Source: Vagococcus intermedius
GTDB lineage: Bacteria; Bacillota; Bacilli; Lactobacillales; Vagococcaceae
Length of the DNA stretch: 64,000 bases
Assembly (NCBI RefSeq): GCF_029144185.1
Contig: NZ_CP110232.1
Location: 1,632,164 to 1,696,163 of the forward strand
Direction: 5' to 3'
A program made the position numbers and the translations under genes. This document shows, piece by piece, positions 53,861-63,901 of this stretch. How positions within the stretch are numbered: position 1 is the stretch's first letter; each line of letters starts with the position of its first letter. The notes under the pieces are model-generated. The model was not told the origin of the DNA. It worked only from the letters and a program-made list of their open reading frames with translations, and did not search any database.

Positions 53861-55345
53861 CTATTCGTCATTCCTAACACTAGTCTCTGATTCTAGTGAA
53901 GATTCTAACGGATATTTCTCAGAACTACTATCATTAGCCTCTTCTATAAGCTGATCATTTCCATCTTGGATCGCTCTCTCATCAAATTTTTCATGATTCT
54001 GTAACTCATCTTCAGGTTGAACCTGCGTCAGTCCTGCTGATGAGGTAGTTGTTGTCAGCTCATCACTTCTTAACAGTGACTCATCTTCCTCGTTCTCTTC
54101 TTTATTTGTCGTAATACTCGGATTTTTTTGAACCTCTCTACTACTATTTTCACTAAACTCACTTGTTTCTCTTGTCTCACTTGTTTCATTTACATTTTTT
54201 AACTTAAGAAGTGCTTCTGGATGGGAAGATTCCGTTGTTACCTTATTTGAGACAATGAACAACACAACGCCTTCAGCACACGCAACCCCGATCTCTTTGC
54301 TACTACCATCAATAATGTTAGTTTCAATCATGCCAGTTCCGTATAAAGTCATCACTAAAAATGGTATATCACTACTTGGTGCTACTAAATAACCCTTTAC
54401 TACTTTAGAATTTAAGCTTGACAATTCTAATAAGCGAGTCATTTCAGCCTTATTTAAGACTTGCAGGTCCCTTACGCCTCTAACTTTTTGCCGATCATCC
54501 CATTCTTTTTTCGATTCTCGATTGGGAAAAATAGTCGATTTTTCGTTTAAAAATGTTTGTAATGTTGTACTAGCCACATCCATTAAGGTTGATGTATAGT
54601 GAATTTTACTCTCTTTACTTTGATCTAAAATAGCTAGTAAAGATTGGAGTTGAAGTTGATTATTTTTATCAATATGGGCTTGCTCTACTTTAGGCTGGTA
54701 CTCTATTAATTTACTCAACTCTCCCTCAACTTGATAGGGTTTCAAATCTAATAACATCTCTTTATCTAAATAACGAACACCAATTAATTTTCCATTTTTT
54801 TGATTAAAATGTAAGATTGCAAACGCACCATTATCAAAAGCAACGAGAGGACGATAGTTCATATCATCCTCCGTTAACTCTAAACTGTACTCGGTCTTAT
54901 TATACGTAATATCAAAATTCGAATAAATAGTCGTTAACGCTGCAACATCAGTCAATGACATACCGAGTTCAAAAGGGGCTATTTCAAAATCTTTTCCCAA
55001 CACAAAGATAGATTTAATACGATTGGCTGTTACTTCTATCTGTAAATAATCATGAACCTCATCCCCTAAAATCCACCACTGACCACCAAAATTATTATCT
55101 TGGATATCTAATGGTTCACCATAAACTTTTGTCAACTCACTTGCATTTTGACCAATATACTTGGCAAAACCAGTCGCGGCTAATTTACCATAAGGAAAAG
55201 CTTTATGCTTAGCTACACTAGCTTCTTTCTTTTCGACTTTTACAACCTCTTCTTGATTTGACTTTGGCGCTGAATAGATAGGTACAAGATACGCTACAAT
55301 CAAACACAGCATCACTAGTAAGATAAATTGACCGAAACGTTTCAC
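53861..55345 (-). CDS. CAP-associated-domain protein (YlbC-like), secreted or membrane-anchored
   Basis: 494 residues with a GTG start (AAAGGGGTGG site). N-terminal hydrophobic anchor (about 7-24), a CAP-associated N domain (about 60-195, YIGQNASELTKVYGEPL and QWWILG), a diverged CAP/SCP-like region (about 225-370), and a roughly 110-residue Ser/Thr/Glu-rich low-complexity tail. The tail makes it much longer than B. subtilis YlbC. It lies between pyc and ylbF, matching the ylb gene order. Function unknown; cell-surface location likely. Confidence 0.82.
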   Translation of the reverse strand: MKRFGQFILLVMLCLIVAYLVPIYSAPKSNQEEVVKVEKKEASVAKHKAFPYGKLAATGFAKYIGQNASELTKVYGEPLDIQDNNFGGQWWILGDEVHDYLQIEVTANRIKSIFVLGKDFEIAPFELGMSLTDVAALTTIYSNFDITYNKTEYSLELTEDDMNYRPLVAFDNGAFAILHFNQKNGKLIGVRYLDKEMLLDLKPYQVEGELSKLIEYQPKVEQAHIDKNNQLQLQSLLAILDQSKESKIHYTSTLMDVASTTLQTFLNEKSTIFPNRESKKEWDDRQKVRGVRDLQVLNKAEMTRLLELSSLNSKVVKGYLVAPSSDIPFLVMTLYGTGMIETNIIDGSSKEIGVACAEGVVLFIVSNKVTTESSHPEALLKLKNVNETSETRETSEFSENSSREVQKNPSITTNKEENEEDESLLRSDELTTTTSSAGLTQVQPEDELQNHEKFDERAIQDGNDQLIEEANDSSSEKYPLESSLESETSVRNDE

Positions 55346-55363
55346 TGTCCCACCCCTTTCTTC

Positions 55364-58300
55364 TTAAACAAATTTCATTTTGATTAGTAAGTCACCTGAT
55401 AAAATACTCTCTCCAGACTCAACATGAATAGAATGAATAATACCATCAAAGGGGGCTTGAATCATGGTCTCCATCTTCATAGCTTCTGTTATTAGTAACG
55501 GCTGGCCTTTCGTAACGTGTTGACCTTTGCCCACTAATACGTCTAATACAGAACCAGACATTGTCGCTCCAATATGTTCTTTTTTACTTGGTTCAGCTTT
55601 TTCTTTAACCATCACGACTGACTTAATATTGTTATCCTTAACTAAAATTTCACGGCGTTGACCATTAAAGGTAAAGAATAAAATACGTTGTCCTTCAAGA
55701 TTAGGTTCTCCAATTTGATCCAAAGTAATAATTAACGTTTTTCCTTTTTCAATAGCTAGATGAATCGTTTCGTTTTGTCTCATTCCATAGAAGAAAGTTG
55801 GGGTATCTAATAACGTCACATCACCAAAATCTTGATGTAATTTTTGATAATCAATAAACACTTGCGGGTACATTAAATAACTTAATACTTCTTCCTCTTT
55901 TGGTTCATAACCAATAATAGCTTCTAATTCACTTTTTACTGTTACAAAATCAACTGGTTTTGCCAAGCTACCAGGTCGAACCTCGATTGAATTTTTCCCA
56001 TTTAAAATAATTTGTTTTAATTTTTCTGGGAAACCTCCTGTCGGCTGGCCTAAGTCACCTTTAAATAAACTAACAACTGATTCTGGGAAATTCAATTCTT
56101 TCCCTTTTTTATAAATATCAGCTTCTTTCAGCTTATTTTGAACCATAAATAATGCCATATCTCCTACAACTTTAGATGACGGTGTAACTTTAACGATATC
56201 CCCAAACATTTGATTGACAGTCGCATACATTTTTTTGACTTCATCCCACTGTTCGCCTAGCCCAACAGCTTTAGCTTGTTGTTGTAGATTAGAATATTGG
56301 CCACCAGGCATCTCATGTTCATATACTTCGGTTTGAGGCGCACTCACTCCATTTTCAAAAGGATGGTAATAAGCTCGAACACTTTCCCAATAGTGATTAA
56401 TTTGTTGGACATTTTCTATCGTCAAGTTAGGTGTTCTCTCACCGTTCACCAAGGCATAATATAAACTACTTAAGCTAGGTTGACTTGTCGCACTACTCAT
56501 CGAACTCGTTGCCACATCCACAATATCGACACCAGCTTTGGTAGCTGCTGAGTAGGTAATAATACCATTACCACTAGTATCATGAGTATGTAAATGTATT
56601 GGCAATGATACGGTATCTTTTAATTCACTAATTAAGCGATAGGCCGCTTGAGGTTTAAGCAGACCTGCCATATCTTTAATCCCTATAATGTGTGCACCCA
56701 TTTTCTCTAGTTCAAGAGCCATTTCCTTATAGTAAGTTAAATCATATTTAGGGCGTGATTTATCCATAATATCACCCGTATAACAAATAGCTGCTTCAGC
56801 TATTTTACCCGTATCTCGCACATATTGAATACTTTTTTCCATCTGTGGTAACCAATTTAGACTATCAAAAATCCGGAAAACATCAATTCCTTGTGCCGCT
56901 GATTCCTTAATAAAGGCCTCAATTACATTATCAGGATAGTTTTGATACCCTACTGCATTTGATCCTCTAAAAAGCATTTGGAATAAAGTATTGGGCATCG
57001 CTTCTCGCAATACTCTCAAACGTTCCCAAGGATCTTCTTTTAAGAAGCGGTAGGACACATCAAAAGTTGCTCCCCCCCACATTTCACTTGAAAATAATTC
57101 TGGCATTGCTTCTTCAGTCGAACGTGCTATTTTTTCAAGATCAGTCGTTCTTACACGAGTTGCTAATAGACTTTGATGCGCATCTCTAAACGTCGTGTCT
57201 GTCAATAGAACTTCTTCTTGCTTATTGATCCAATCCACGACAGCATCTGGTCCTTGACTATCTAAAATATTTTTGGCTGTTGTCAGTTCTTTTGTAATAA
57301 TTTTTTTAGGTAAACGTGGTGTCTCAAAGAAACGTTTTGTTTCCTTTTCGATACCAGGGAAACCATTGACTGTTACTTCTCCAATATATTTTAACGTTTT
57401 ATTTCCTCTATCACGCAATAAAGGAAAATCAAATAATTCAGGTGTGTTATCAATAAACGTTGTCGTTACTTCACCTGACTTAAATGTTGGATGGTTGATT
57501 ACTTTTTCTAAAAAGGCTACATTCGTCTTGACCCCTCTAATTCTAAATTCTTTCAGGGCACGGCGCATTCGGTTGATACTTTTTTCAAAATCTGTTCCAA
57601 AAGTACATACTTTAACAAGTAAAGAATCAAAGTGAGGCGTAATTTGTGACCCGACATAGACATTTCCCATATCTAGACGAACACCTAACCCCCCCGGTGA
57701 GCGATATGTATCAATCACCCCAGTATCTGGCATAAAATCATTTAATGGGTCCTCAGTTGTAATACGACACTGAATAGCAGCTCCTTTTAAATGCAACTCG
57801 TCTTGTTTAGGAATACCAATTTCTGTATGTAAATTTTTACCTTGAGCAATTAATAACTGACTCACAACGATATCTATATCCGTTACAAGTTCTGTAATTG
57901 TGTGTTCTACTTGAACACGTGGATTGACCTCAATAAAATAAAAATTATCTCCTTCTACTAAAAATTCAACTGTTCCAGCATTAACGTAGCCAACATGATT
58001 CATTAATTGGACTGCAGCTTCACAAATTTCTGATCTAAATGATGGCGTTAAAGAAATACTTGGTGCAACTTCTACGACTTTCTGATGACGACGCTGAACC
58101 GAACAGTCACGTTCAAATAGATGGACAATATTCCCTTGTCTATCTCCTAAAATTTGGACTTCAATATGCTTAGGATTAGAAATATATCGCTCCACATAAA
58201 CCTCATCACTACCAAAAGATGCTTTCGCCTCACTTTTAGCACGATCATATCCTTCTCTAGCTTCTTTTTCGTTATGAGCTACACGCATACCACGGCCACC

Positions 58301-58789
58301 GCCACCTAAGGCAGCTTTAATCATAATTGGATAACCATGTTCAGTTGCAAACTCTAGGGCCTCATCAATTGAAGCGATTGGACCATCTGTACCAGGTATT
58401 GACTGAATACCTGCAGATAACGCCGCTTCTTTCGCTTTTATCTTATCACCAAACATATCAAGATGTTTTAAGTCTGGTCCAATAAAAATAATATCCTCTT
58501 CTTGACATCTCTTAGCAAATTCAAGGTTTTCAGATAATAACCCGTAACCAGGGTGAATCGCATCTACCCCTGATTCTTTTGCGATTCTTAAAATATCTTC
58601 AATATCAAGATAGGCCTCGATTGGTTTTTTTCCTTCCCCAACTAAATAAGCCTCATCTGCTTTGAAACGATGCATCGAATCTTCATCTTCTAATGCATAA
58701 ATCCCCACAGCTCTAATATCTAACTCCGTACATGCTCTAAATATACGAATGGCGATTTCCCCACGATTTGCTACCAATACTTTTTTCAA
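55364..58789 (-). CDS. pyc: Pyruvate carboxylase
   Basis: 1141 residues from a TTG start at 58789 after AAGGTGGGG; the in-frame GTG at 58801 sits in that site. Order of domains: biotin carboxylase with ATP grasp (about 1-450; KVLVANRGEIAIRIFRA, GGGGRGMR), carboxyltransferase barrel (about 530-830; DTTFRDAHQSLLATR), and C-terminal biotin carrier with biotinylated Lys in EAMKMETM at about residue 1105. It makes oxaloacetate from pyruvate, important for aspartate supply where the TCA cycle is incomplete. Confidence 0.96.
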   Translation of the reverse strand: MKKVLVANRGEIAIRIFRACTELDIRAVGIYALEDEDSMHRFKADEAYLVGEGKKPIEAYLDIEDILRIAKESGVDAIHPGYGLLSENLEFAKRCQEEDIIFIGPDLKHLDMFGDKIKAKEAALSAGIQSIPGTDGPIASIDEALEFATEHGYPIMIKAALGGGGRGMRVAHNEKEAREGYDRAKSEAKASFGSDEVYVERYISNPKHIEVQILGDRQGNIVHLFERDCSVQRRHQKVVEVAPSISLTPSFRSEICEAAVQLMNHVGYVNAGTVEFLVEGDNFYFIEVNPRVQVEHTITELVTDIDIVVSQLLIAQGKNLHTEIGIPKQDELHLKGAAIQCRITTEDPLNDFMPDTGVIDTYRSPGGLGVRLDMGNVYVGSQITPHFDSLLVKVCTFGTDFEKSINRMRRALKEFRIRGVKTNVAFLEKVINHPTFKSGEVTTTFIDNTPELFDFPLLRDRGNKTLKYIGEVTVNGFPGIEKETKRFFETPRLPKKIITKELTTAKNILDSQGPDAVVDWINKQEEVLLTDTTFRDAHQSLLATRVRTTDLEKIARSTEEAMPELFSSEMWGGATFDVSYRFLKEDPWERLRVLREAMPNTLFQMLFRGSNAVGYQNYPDNVIEAFIKESAAQGIDVFRIFDSLNWLPQMEKSIQYVRDTGKIAEAAICYTGDIMDKSRPKYDLTYYKEMALELEKMGAHIIGIKDMAGLLKPQAAYRLISELKDTVSLPIHLHTHDTSGNGIITYSAATKAGVDIVDVATSSMSSATSQPSLSSLYYALVNGERTPNLTIENVQQINHYWESVRAYYHPFENGVSAPQTEVYEHEMPGGQYSNLQQQAKAVGLGEQWDEVKKMYATVNQMFGDIVKVTPSSKVVGDMALFMVQNKLKEADIYKKGKELNFPESVVSLFKGDLGQPTGGFPEKLKQIILNGKNSIEVRPGSLAKPVDFVTVKSELEAIIGYEPKEEEVLSYLMYPQVFIDYQKLHQDFGDVTLLDTPTFFYGMRQNETIHLAIEKGKTLIITLDQIGEPNLEGQRILFFTFNGQRREILVKDNNIKSVVMVKEKAEPSKKEHIGATMSGSVLDVLVGKGQHVTKGQPLLITEAMKMETMIQAPFDGIIHSIHVESGESILSGDLLIKMKFV

Positions 58790-58828
58790 AGCTAACCCCA
58801 CCTTTTCAAAATTATGACTATCTAATCC

Positions 58829-60064
58829 CTAATTTTCAACCTGTTGGCGATCAACCATCGGAATAATTTCCGCTTTTGGTTGTAGATCCCCCTCATAATG
58901 ACGACGTAACTCATTTGCACGAATATTTAAAACAAATCCTATCCCTATCGACAAAGTCAACAAACTTGAGCCACCCTGACTTAAAAATGGGAAAGTAACT
59001 CCTGTCAGTGGAATTAAACCAGTAATCCCTCCAACATTGACAAAAGTTTGAATCAACATCATGCCACCGATCCCAATACACATCAATGAATTGAATGCTG
59101 TAGTCGCTTGAATACCAATCCAAATAATTCTTAAAATTAAAAATAACAATAATAATAATAGACCTATACCTACAATTAAGCCTAATTCTTCCAAAATAAT
59201 TGAAAACATAAAGTCAGAATGTGCCTCAGGTAAGAATCCTTTTTTCTGAACACTATTTCCTAAACCTTTTCCAAACCAACCACCACGATAAATAGCATAA
59301 TAAGAATTTACCATTTGGTGACCTAAATCATAAGGGTCCAAGAAAGGGTCTTTGTAACTTGCAAAGCGACCATATACATGTGTAAAACTACTTGGATACA
59401 TTGATTGTGGAATTTTACTGACTACCCAAACACCGATGTAACCAAATACACCTAACCCACCAATGAATAAGACTGAATAAAGAAATCTCAAGCCACTAGC
59501 TAAAATTAATACCGCTGCTATCAAGAAAAGAATAACTGCTCCACCTGTATCCGGCTGGATCAATACCAAACAAATTAAGAACCCAACTAAAAATAAGGGG
59601 CCTAAGGCCGCTTTTTTAAAATTATCTTTAATGATATCTTGCCTTCTAGCAAAAATGTAAGCTAAGTACCAAACAATCATTATTTTTAAAAATTCAGCCG
59701 GCTGAATATTACCTAGAGGTCCAAATTTTAACCAACCCCTGGCACCATTCACTTCTGCACCTAGTGGTGTAAAACGAGTTAAAAATAACATAATTGAGAT
59801 AATCCCTATACCGGTCATAATTAATCGTTTGTTTTGAAATAACTCTGTTTTCATCTTATATAAGACAATAATCAGAACAAAACTAATCACTAAAAAGACT
59901 GACTCTTTTAAAGCATCCGACCACGGTGCCCGAGGAGGGATAGAATTCATCAACCGATATGAACTCGCACTGTAAGCCATAATAATCCCTAATACAGCTA
60001 GTATTAAATATGGTATTAAAATACCATAATCTAAATAAATAATTTTCTTTGCTTTTTTACCCAA
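58829..60064 (-). CDS. ftsW: Cell division lipid II polymerase FtsW
   Basis: 411 residues with a TTG start (AGGAGG ten bases upstream). Ten-helix SEDS protein; LKFGPLGNIQPAEFLKI, QPDTGGAVIL, the essential-Asp region and HSDFMFSIILEELGLI are intact. It polymerises glycan strands at the septum with PBP2b-type partners. The neighbours pyc and ylaN support FtsW rather than RodA. Confidence 0.92.
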   Translation of the reverse strand: MGKKAKKIIYLDYGILIPYLILAVLGIIMAYSASSYRLMNSIPPRAPWSDALKESVFLVISFVLIIVLYKMKTELFQNKRLIMTGIGIISIMLFLTRFTPLGAEVNGARGWLKFGPLGNIQPAEFLKIMIVWYLAYIFARRQDIIKDNFKKAALGPLFLVGFLICLVLIQPDTGGAVILFLIAAVLILASGLRFLYSVLFIGGLGVFGYIGVWVVSKIPQSMYPSSFTHVYGRFASYKDPFLDPYDLGHQMVNSYYAIYRGGWFGKGLGNSVQKKGFLPEAHSDFMFSIILEELGLIVGIGLLLLLLFLILRIIWIGIQATTAFNSLMCIGIGGMMLIQTFVNVGGITGLIPLTGVTFPFLSQGGSSLLTLSIGIGFVLNIRANELRRHYEGDLQPKAEIIPMVDRQQVEN

Positions 60065-60066
60065 GA

Positions 60067-60372
60067 CTAACGTTCCTCCTGCTTTTCACTACCGTCTTGC
60101 TGTTTTTCATAAACATCGCTATAAACTAAATTTAACTTATGTTCCAAATCAGCTAAAATTTTGTGCCCTTCTGAGCTAGTTATTATATTTAAACGAACGG
60201 CATACTCTACTTGTTTAGAAAATCCATACATTTGTGTATCAACCACTTCTTCAAAAGCTTTACATTGGGCAATGCATAGATGATGTTGTTGATTACTTAT
60301 TAGTTGTTCAATTTTTTTTGCTTCATCTTTTAAAACGTCTAAGGCAACGTCTTTAGAAATTTCTGTTTCCAC
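60067..60372 (-). CDS. ylaN: YlaN family protein
   Basis: 101 residues with a GTG start, six bases after GGAGGG. DUF1507 helix bundle: DVALDVLKDEAKKIEQLI and AQCKAFEEVVDTQMYGFSKQV. B. subtilis and staphylococcal YlaN are tied to iron homeostasis through Fur. The stop is two bases before the ftsW start. Confidence 0.92.
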   Translation of the reverse strand: METEISKDVALDVLKDEAKKIEQLISNQQHHLCIAQCKAFEEVVDTQMYGFSKQVEYAVRLNIITSSEGHKILADLEHKLNLVYSDVYEKQQDGSEKQEER

Positions 60373-60485
60373 AATTTTCCCTCCTACTCTAATTTATTTA
60401 TTATAGCACAAATGATGTTTTTTTTTACAGCCTCATCCCCATTTTTAAAAGGAATTAAAGATGCTTTAACCTTTCTTACCAAAAG

Positions 60486-60517
60486 AAAAAAACTCGGAAA
60501 CCAAGTTTCCGAGTTTT
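60486..60517 (-). terminator. Terminator after sodA
   Basis: Twelve-base stem aaaactcggaaa/tttccgagtttt with a five-base loop; U run on the minus strand. Confidence 0.9.
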
Positions 60518-60529
60518 TTATTGTAATAT

Positions 60530-61138
60530 TTATTTAGCAGCTGCTAAGTTTTTATTTACTTGCTCCCAATTAACAACGTTCCAGAAAGCATTGATATAAT
60601 CAGGACGCACATTACTATATTTTTTATAGTAAGCATGTTCCCAAACATCTAAACCTAAGATAGGTGTTTTACCTTCTGTTAATGGTGAATCTTGGTTTGC
60701 TGTAGACATAATTTCTAATTTACCGTTGTTGATAACTAACCATGCCCAACCAGAACCGAATCGGCCAGTTGCCGCTGTTTTGAATTGATCTTTCATTGCT
60801 TCAAAACTACCAAAAGCATCTTCAATAGCTACTTTAACATCACCAGTTGGTTCGCCACCACCATTAGGCCCCATGATTTCCCAGAAGAACTTGTGGTTGG
60901 CATGACCTCCACCATTGTTTTGTACAGCTGTACGAATATCCGCTGGTACTGTTGCTAATCCAGCTACTAATTCTTCAATTGATTTTTGTCCTAATTCTGG
61001 ATATTTTTCAATCGCTGCATTTAAATTTGTAACATATGTGTTATGGTGTTTATCGTGATGTAAGTGCATTGTCTCAACATCGATATGTGGTTCTAACGCA
61101 TCATAAGCGTATGGTAAGTCTGGTAATGTATAAGTCAT
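60530..61138 (-). CDS. sodA: Superoxide dismutase, Mn/Fe family
   Basis: 202 residues. Metal ligands are visible in the N-terminal [21 protein letters not shown] and [21 protein letters not shown] and QDSPL fit the Mn-dependent form of lactic acid bacteria. Cytosolic, no signal peptide. Monocistronic with GGAGGT before the ATG. Confidence 0.96.
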   Translation of the reverse strand: MTYTLPDLPYAYDALEPHIDVETMHLHHDKHHNTYVTNLNAAIEKYPELGQKSIEELVAGLATVPADIRTAVQNNGGGHANHKFFWEIMGPNGGGEPTGDVKVAIEDAFGSFEAMKDQFKTAATGRFGSGWAWLVINNGKLEIMSTANQDSPLTEGKTPILGLDVWEHAYYKKYSNVRPDYINAFWNVVNWEQVNKNLAAAK

Positions 61139-61357
61139 AAATAAATACCTCCAAGTTATCTCGTTTTATTTTACATCTTTACTTTATCATGTCTGAAGTT
61201 GGTTGGCAAAAAAAATGCTTACTTTTAAGAACCTGACACTTTGTTTTTTTGTTAATTAAGTAGCTCTTAATGTGCAATGATAGCCGCCTCTCTTGTATTT
61301 ATTACTAAAAAAGCTTACAATTACTAGTGACCTACTGACAGAAACAAAGGAGACTAT

Positions 61358-62161
61358 ATGAGTTTATTACAATTATTTATGACAGCGTTTAAAGATCCTC
61401 GAAAATTACTTTTTGGAAAAGATAAAGGCTTTGGTAAAACTTTCTTATACCTTTTTATATTGAGTATATTTTTAATGATTCCAATTGGTCTAGAAGCATC
61501 AAAAGTCATCAAAACCTTCCAAACGGAAATCGAAACCATTGCAACAAAATTACCTGATTTTGAAGTGAAAAATAACACACTTACTACAGATAAAAAGGAT
61601 ACAGGCTTTATCTACCAAACTGATAGTTTTATTTTTACATTTGATCCTGAGGGGAAGCGTGATGCTAGTGCAATCCAAGGAGATTTAATTGGTAATGTTA
61701 TGGGATTAGGATTATTGAAGCACGAACTAGTTTTTTCTGTAACAGACGATCATTTACTTGCGTCATTTTTACCTCGTAGCTTACTTACCTTACCATACAG
61801 TAAATTTGATAATGGTTTACTGACTAAGTCTTGGATCAGCTCACAGCTTACCAATTCAACTAAAAACATTGGCTTTATTGTAATTATTTGTCTGGTTACA
61901 CTAATCCCAATCATGATTGATTTAGCATTTAATCTCTTAACAATCAGTCTACTTGCAAATATCTGGTGTCTATTAAAACAAGGTACTTTAAAATTTTCTG
62001 ATACTTTTAAAATTATGATTTACTCGGCAACACTTCCTACAGTGTTAGCAACTGTCTTATCTTTCTTCTCTCTAAGTATCAGCCCCATGATGATTATTAT
62101 GTTCTTAACTTTCATGATCTATATGAGAGTAGCATCACCGACATTTACCAAAACAAAATAA
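61358..62161 (+). CDS. DUF1189 family membrane protein
   Basis: 267 residues. One N-terminal membrane helix (about 27-47), an extracellular domain of about 130 residues, and three C-terminal membrane helices (about 168-255). This matches DUF1189 proteins, sometimes named maltodextrin utilisation protein YvdJ from one gene neighbourhood. No maltodextrin genes are present here. Function unknown. AAGGAG precedes the ATG. Confidence 0.85.
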   Translation: MSLLQLFMTAFKDPRKLLFGKDKGFGKTFLYLFILSIFLMIPIGLEASKVIKTFQTEIETIATKLPDFEVKNNTLTTDKKDTGFIYQTDSFIFTFDPEGKRDASAIQGDLIGNVMGLGLLKHELVFSVTDDHLLASFLPRSLLTLPYSKFDNGLLTKSWISSQLTNSTKNIGFIVIICLVTLIPIMIDLAFNLLTISLLANIWCLLKQGTLKFSDTFKIMIYSATLPTVLATVLSFFSLSISPMMIIMFLTFMIYMRVASPTFTKTK

Positions 62162-62187
62162 AAAAACTCGCTAATAGCGAGTTTTTT
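62161..62187. terminator. Bidirectional terminator
   Basis: Nine-base stem aaactcgct/agcgagttt around aat with A and T tracts; between DUF1189 gene (+) and the HesB-like gene (-). Confidence 0.88.
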
Positions 62188-62482
62188 ATTTTGCCTGATA
62201 ATAATAGAATGGTTCACCCAATTTTTCATCAAAACCAACTTCTAAATCATAACCATGGAAAAACCAATCATCCAATGTTTCTGCGAAATAAATAATTTCT
62301 TGTTCGGTTGTTTTACCTAATATATCCTCACTTGGCTGTGCTATATCCATGCCTGTTGTAAAGCCACTATGAACATTAGTTGAACCACCATATTTACCAA
62401 AAAACTTAATACCAGATCCTGATGTTAGATTTAATTCTTCAATAAACCAATTCTGTGCTTGCTCGGAAACTGTTATTTTCAT
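62186..62482 (-). CDS. HesB/YneR-like small protein without cysteines
   Basis: 98 residues of the HesB-like fold (YneR/YqkB branch): KITVSEQAQNWFIEEL, GSGIKFFGKYGG, and the C-terminal GYDLEVGFDEKLGEPFYYY. The conserved iron-sulphur Cys of IscA/SufA are absent, as in the rest of this branch, so it is not a scaffold by the usual mechanism. Role unknown. Confidence 0.85.
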   Translation of the reverse strand: MKITVSEQAQNWFIEELNLTSGSGIKFFGKYGGSTNVHSGFTTGMDIAQPSEDILGKTTEQEIIYFAETLDDWFFHGYDLEVGFDEKLGEPFYYYQAK

Positions 62483-62584
62483 GAGCTATCCCACTTTCTT
62501 TTCTTAATAGCATCATTCTAGCATAAAATATGTAATTAATCGTTTTTTTTGCTTCATGCTACTTTATTAATTAAAGAATAAGAA

Positions 62585-63244
62585 TTAGGACATTTTTTCA
62601 TCCAGTCTTTCAACATCTTCATCTGCTCCGATTAATAACAAACAATCATCCTTAAATACTATTTCATCTGCCATTGGTGAAATAATTAAATGACCCTCAC
62701 GACGAATTGCCACCACATTTAAGCCGAAACGTTGTCTAAAGTCAAGCTGTGCCAAGCTCTTATCAAAAAATTTTCGATTGGTTACTTTGACCTCTGCTAA
62801 AGAATATTCATCAGACAATTCCAAATAATCAAGAATATTTTTTGAAACTAAGTTATGAGCTACTTTGATTCCCATATCTCTCTCAGGATGAACAACATTG
62901 TCAGCACCAATCTTGTACAGCACCTTGGCATGATAAGAATCTTGTGCTTTAGCTGTTACATTAGGGACACCCATTTCTTTAGCCATTAAAGTAACCAAGA
63001 TGCTTGCTTGAATATCTTCCCCAATAGCAACAATAACATGTTCAAAATTACGTAAACCTAAAGAACGTAAGGTCATTTCATCTTGAGCATTGGCTACTAC
63101 CGCATGGGTTGCAATATTCATATATTCATTGATGCGATCCTCATCACGATCTATTGCCAAAACTTCCTGCCCTGATTCAATTAATGTTTCACATAAACTT
63201 CCACCAAAACGACCTAATCCAATAATCGCAAAATTTTGTTTCAT
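62585..63244 (-). CDS. ktrA: KtrA/TrkA-type potassium channel regulatory subunit
   Basis: 219 residues. RCK_N domain with the nucleotide motif FAIIGLGRFGGSLCETL, then an RCK_C domain (about 140-219). Ktr gating proteins bind ATP/ADP in the first domain and often c-di-AMP in the second. The membrane subunit KtrB is not in the window. It lies 24 bases after liaR and may be co-transcribed with the lia operon. Confidence 0.9.
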   Translation of the reverse strand: MKQNFAIIGLGRFGGSLCETLIESGQEVLAIDRDEDRINEYMNIATHAVVANAQDEMTLRSLGLRNFEHVIVAIGEDIQASILVTLMAKEMGVPNVTAKAQDSYHAKVLYKIGADNVVHPERDMGIKVAHNLVSKNILDYLELSDEYSLAEVKVTNRKFFDKSLAQLDFRQRFGLNVVAIRREGHLIISPMADEIVFKDDCLLLIGADEDVERLDEKMS

Positions 63245-63268
63245 TACTATTCTCCATTCAAAAAGTCT

Positions 63269-63901
63269 TTATTTAACAATCCCATGTTTAAAGGCATAAA
63301 TTGCCGCCTGAGTACGATCCTCAACATCTAATTTTGATAAAATATTCGAAACATGGGTTTTAACTGTTTTTAGTGTGATAAATAAATCATCTGCGATTTC
63401 TTGATTACTCTTTCCTTCAGCGATCAATAATAAAATTTCATTTTCACGATTAGTCAAATCCTCATGTAAGACTGGTTCATTCTTACGGGTCATTCTCTCC
63501 ATCATTTTCCCCGTAACCTCAGGTTCTAATACTCTTTCACCGCGATAAGAAGCTCGAATAGCATTGGCTATTTCTCCAGCTGTTGATGTTTTTAGTAAAT
63601 AGCCTGCCGCACCTGCCTCAATAGCTGGATAAACTTTTTCATCATCAATAAAACTTGTCACAATAATAATTTTAGCCTCTGGCCATTCTGCCAAGATTGC
63701 TTTTGTAGATTCAATCCCATCCATCACATCCATCACTAAATCCATCAAGATAATATCAGGTCGTAATTCTAACGCCTTATGGTAGCCTATCTGACCATTT
63801 TCAGCTTCACCTACTACTTCAATATCCTCTTGAATTGATAAATAAGATGACACACCTAGCCTCACCATTTCATGATCATCAACCAATAGTACTTTAATCA
63901 T
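63269..63901 (-). CDS. liaR: Cell-envelope stress response regulator LiaR
   Basis: 210 residues, NarL/FixJ class. Receiver domain with acidic DD at 8-9, phospho-acceptor Asp54 (ILMDLVMD) and Lys near 105; C-terminal LuxR HTH ([35 protein letters not shown] spread over 147-181). Homologous to LiaR/VraR, which answers cell-wall antibiotics and antimicrobial peptides. It overlaps the preceding kinase gene by eight bases. Confidence 0.92.
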   Translation of the reverse strand: MIKVLLVDDHEMVRLGVSSYLSIQEDIEVVGEAENGQIGYHKALELRPDIILMDLVMDVMDGIESTKAILAEWPEAKIIIVTSFIDDEKVYPAIEAGAAGYLLKTSTAGEIANAIRASYRGERVLEPEVTGKMMERMTRKNEPVLHEDLTNRENEILLLIAEGKSNQEIADDLFITLKTVKTHVSNILSKLDVEDRTQAAIYAFKHGIVK

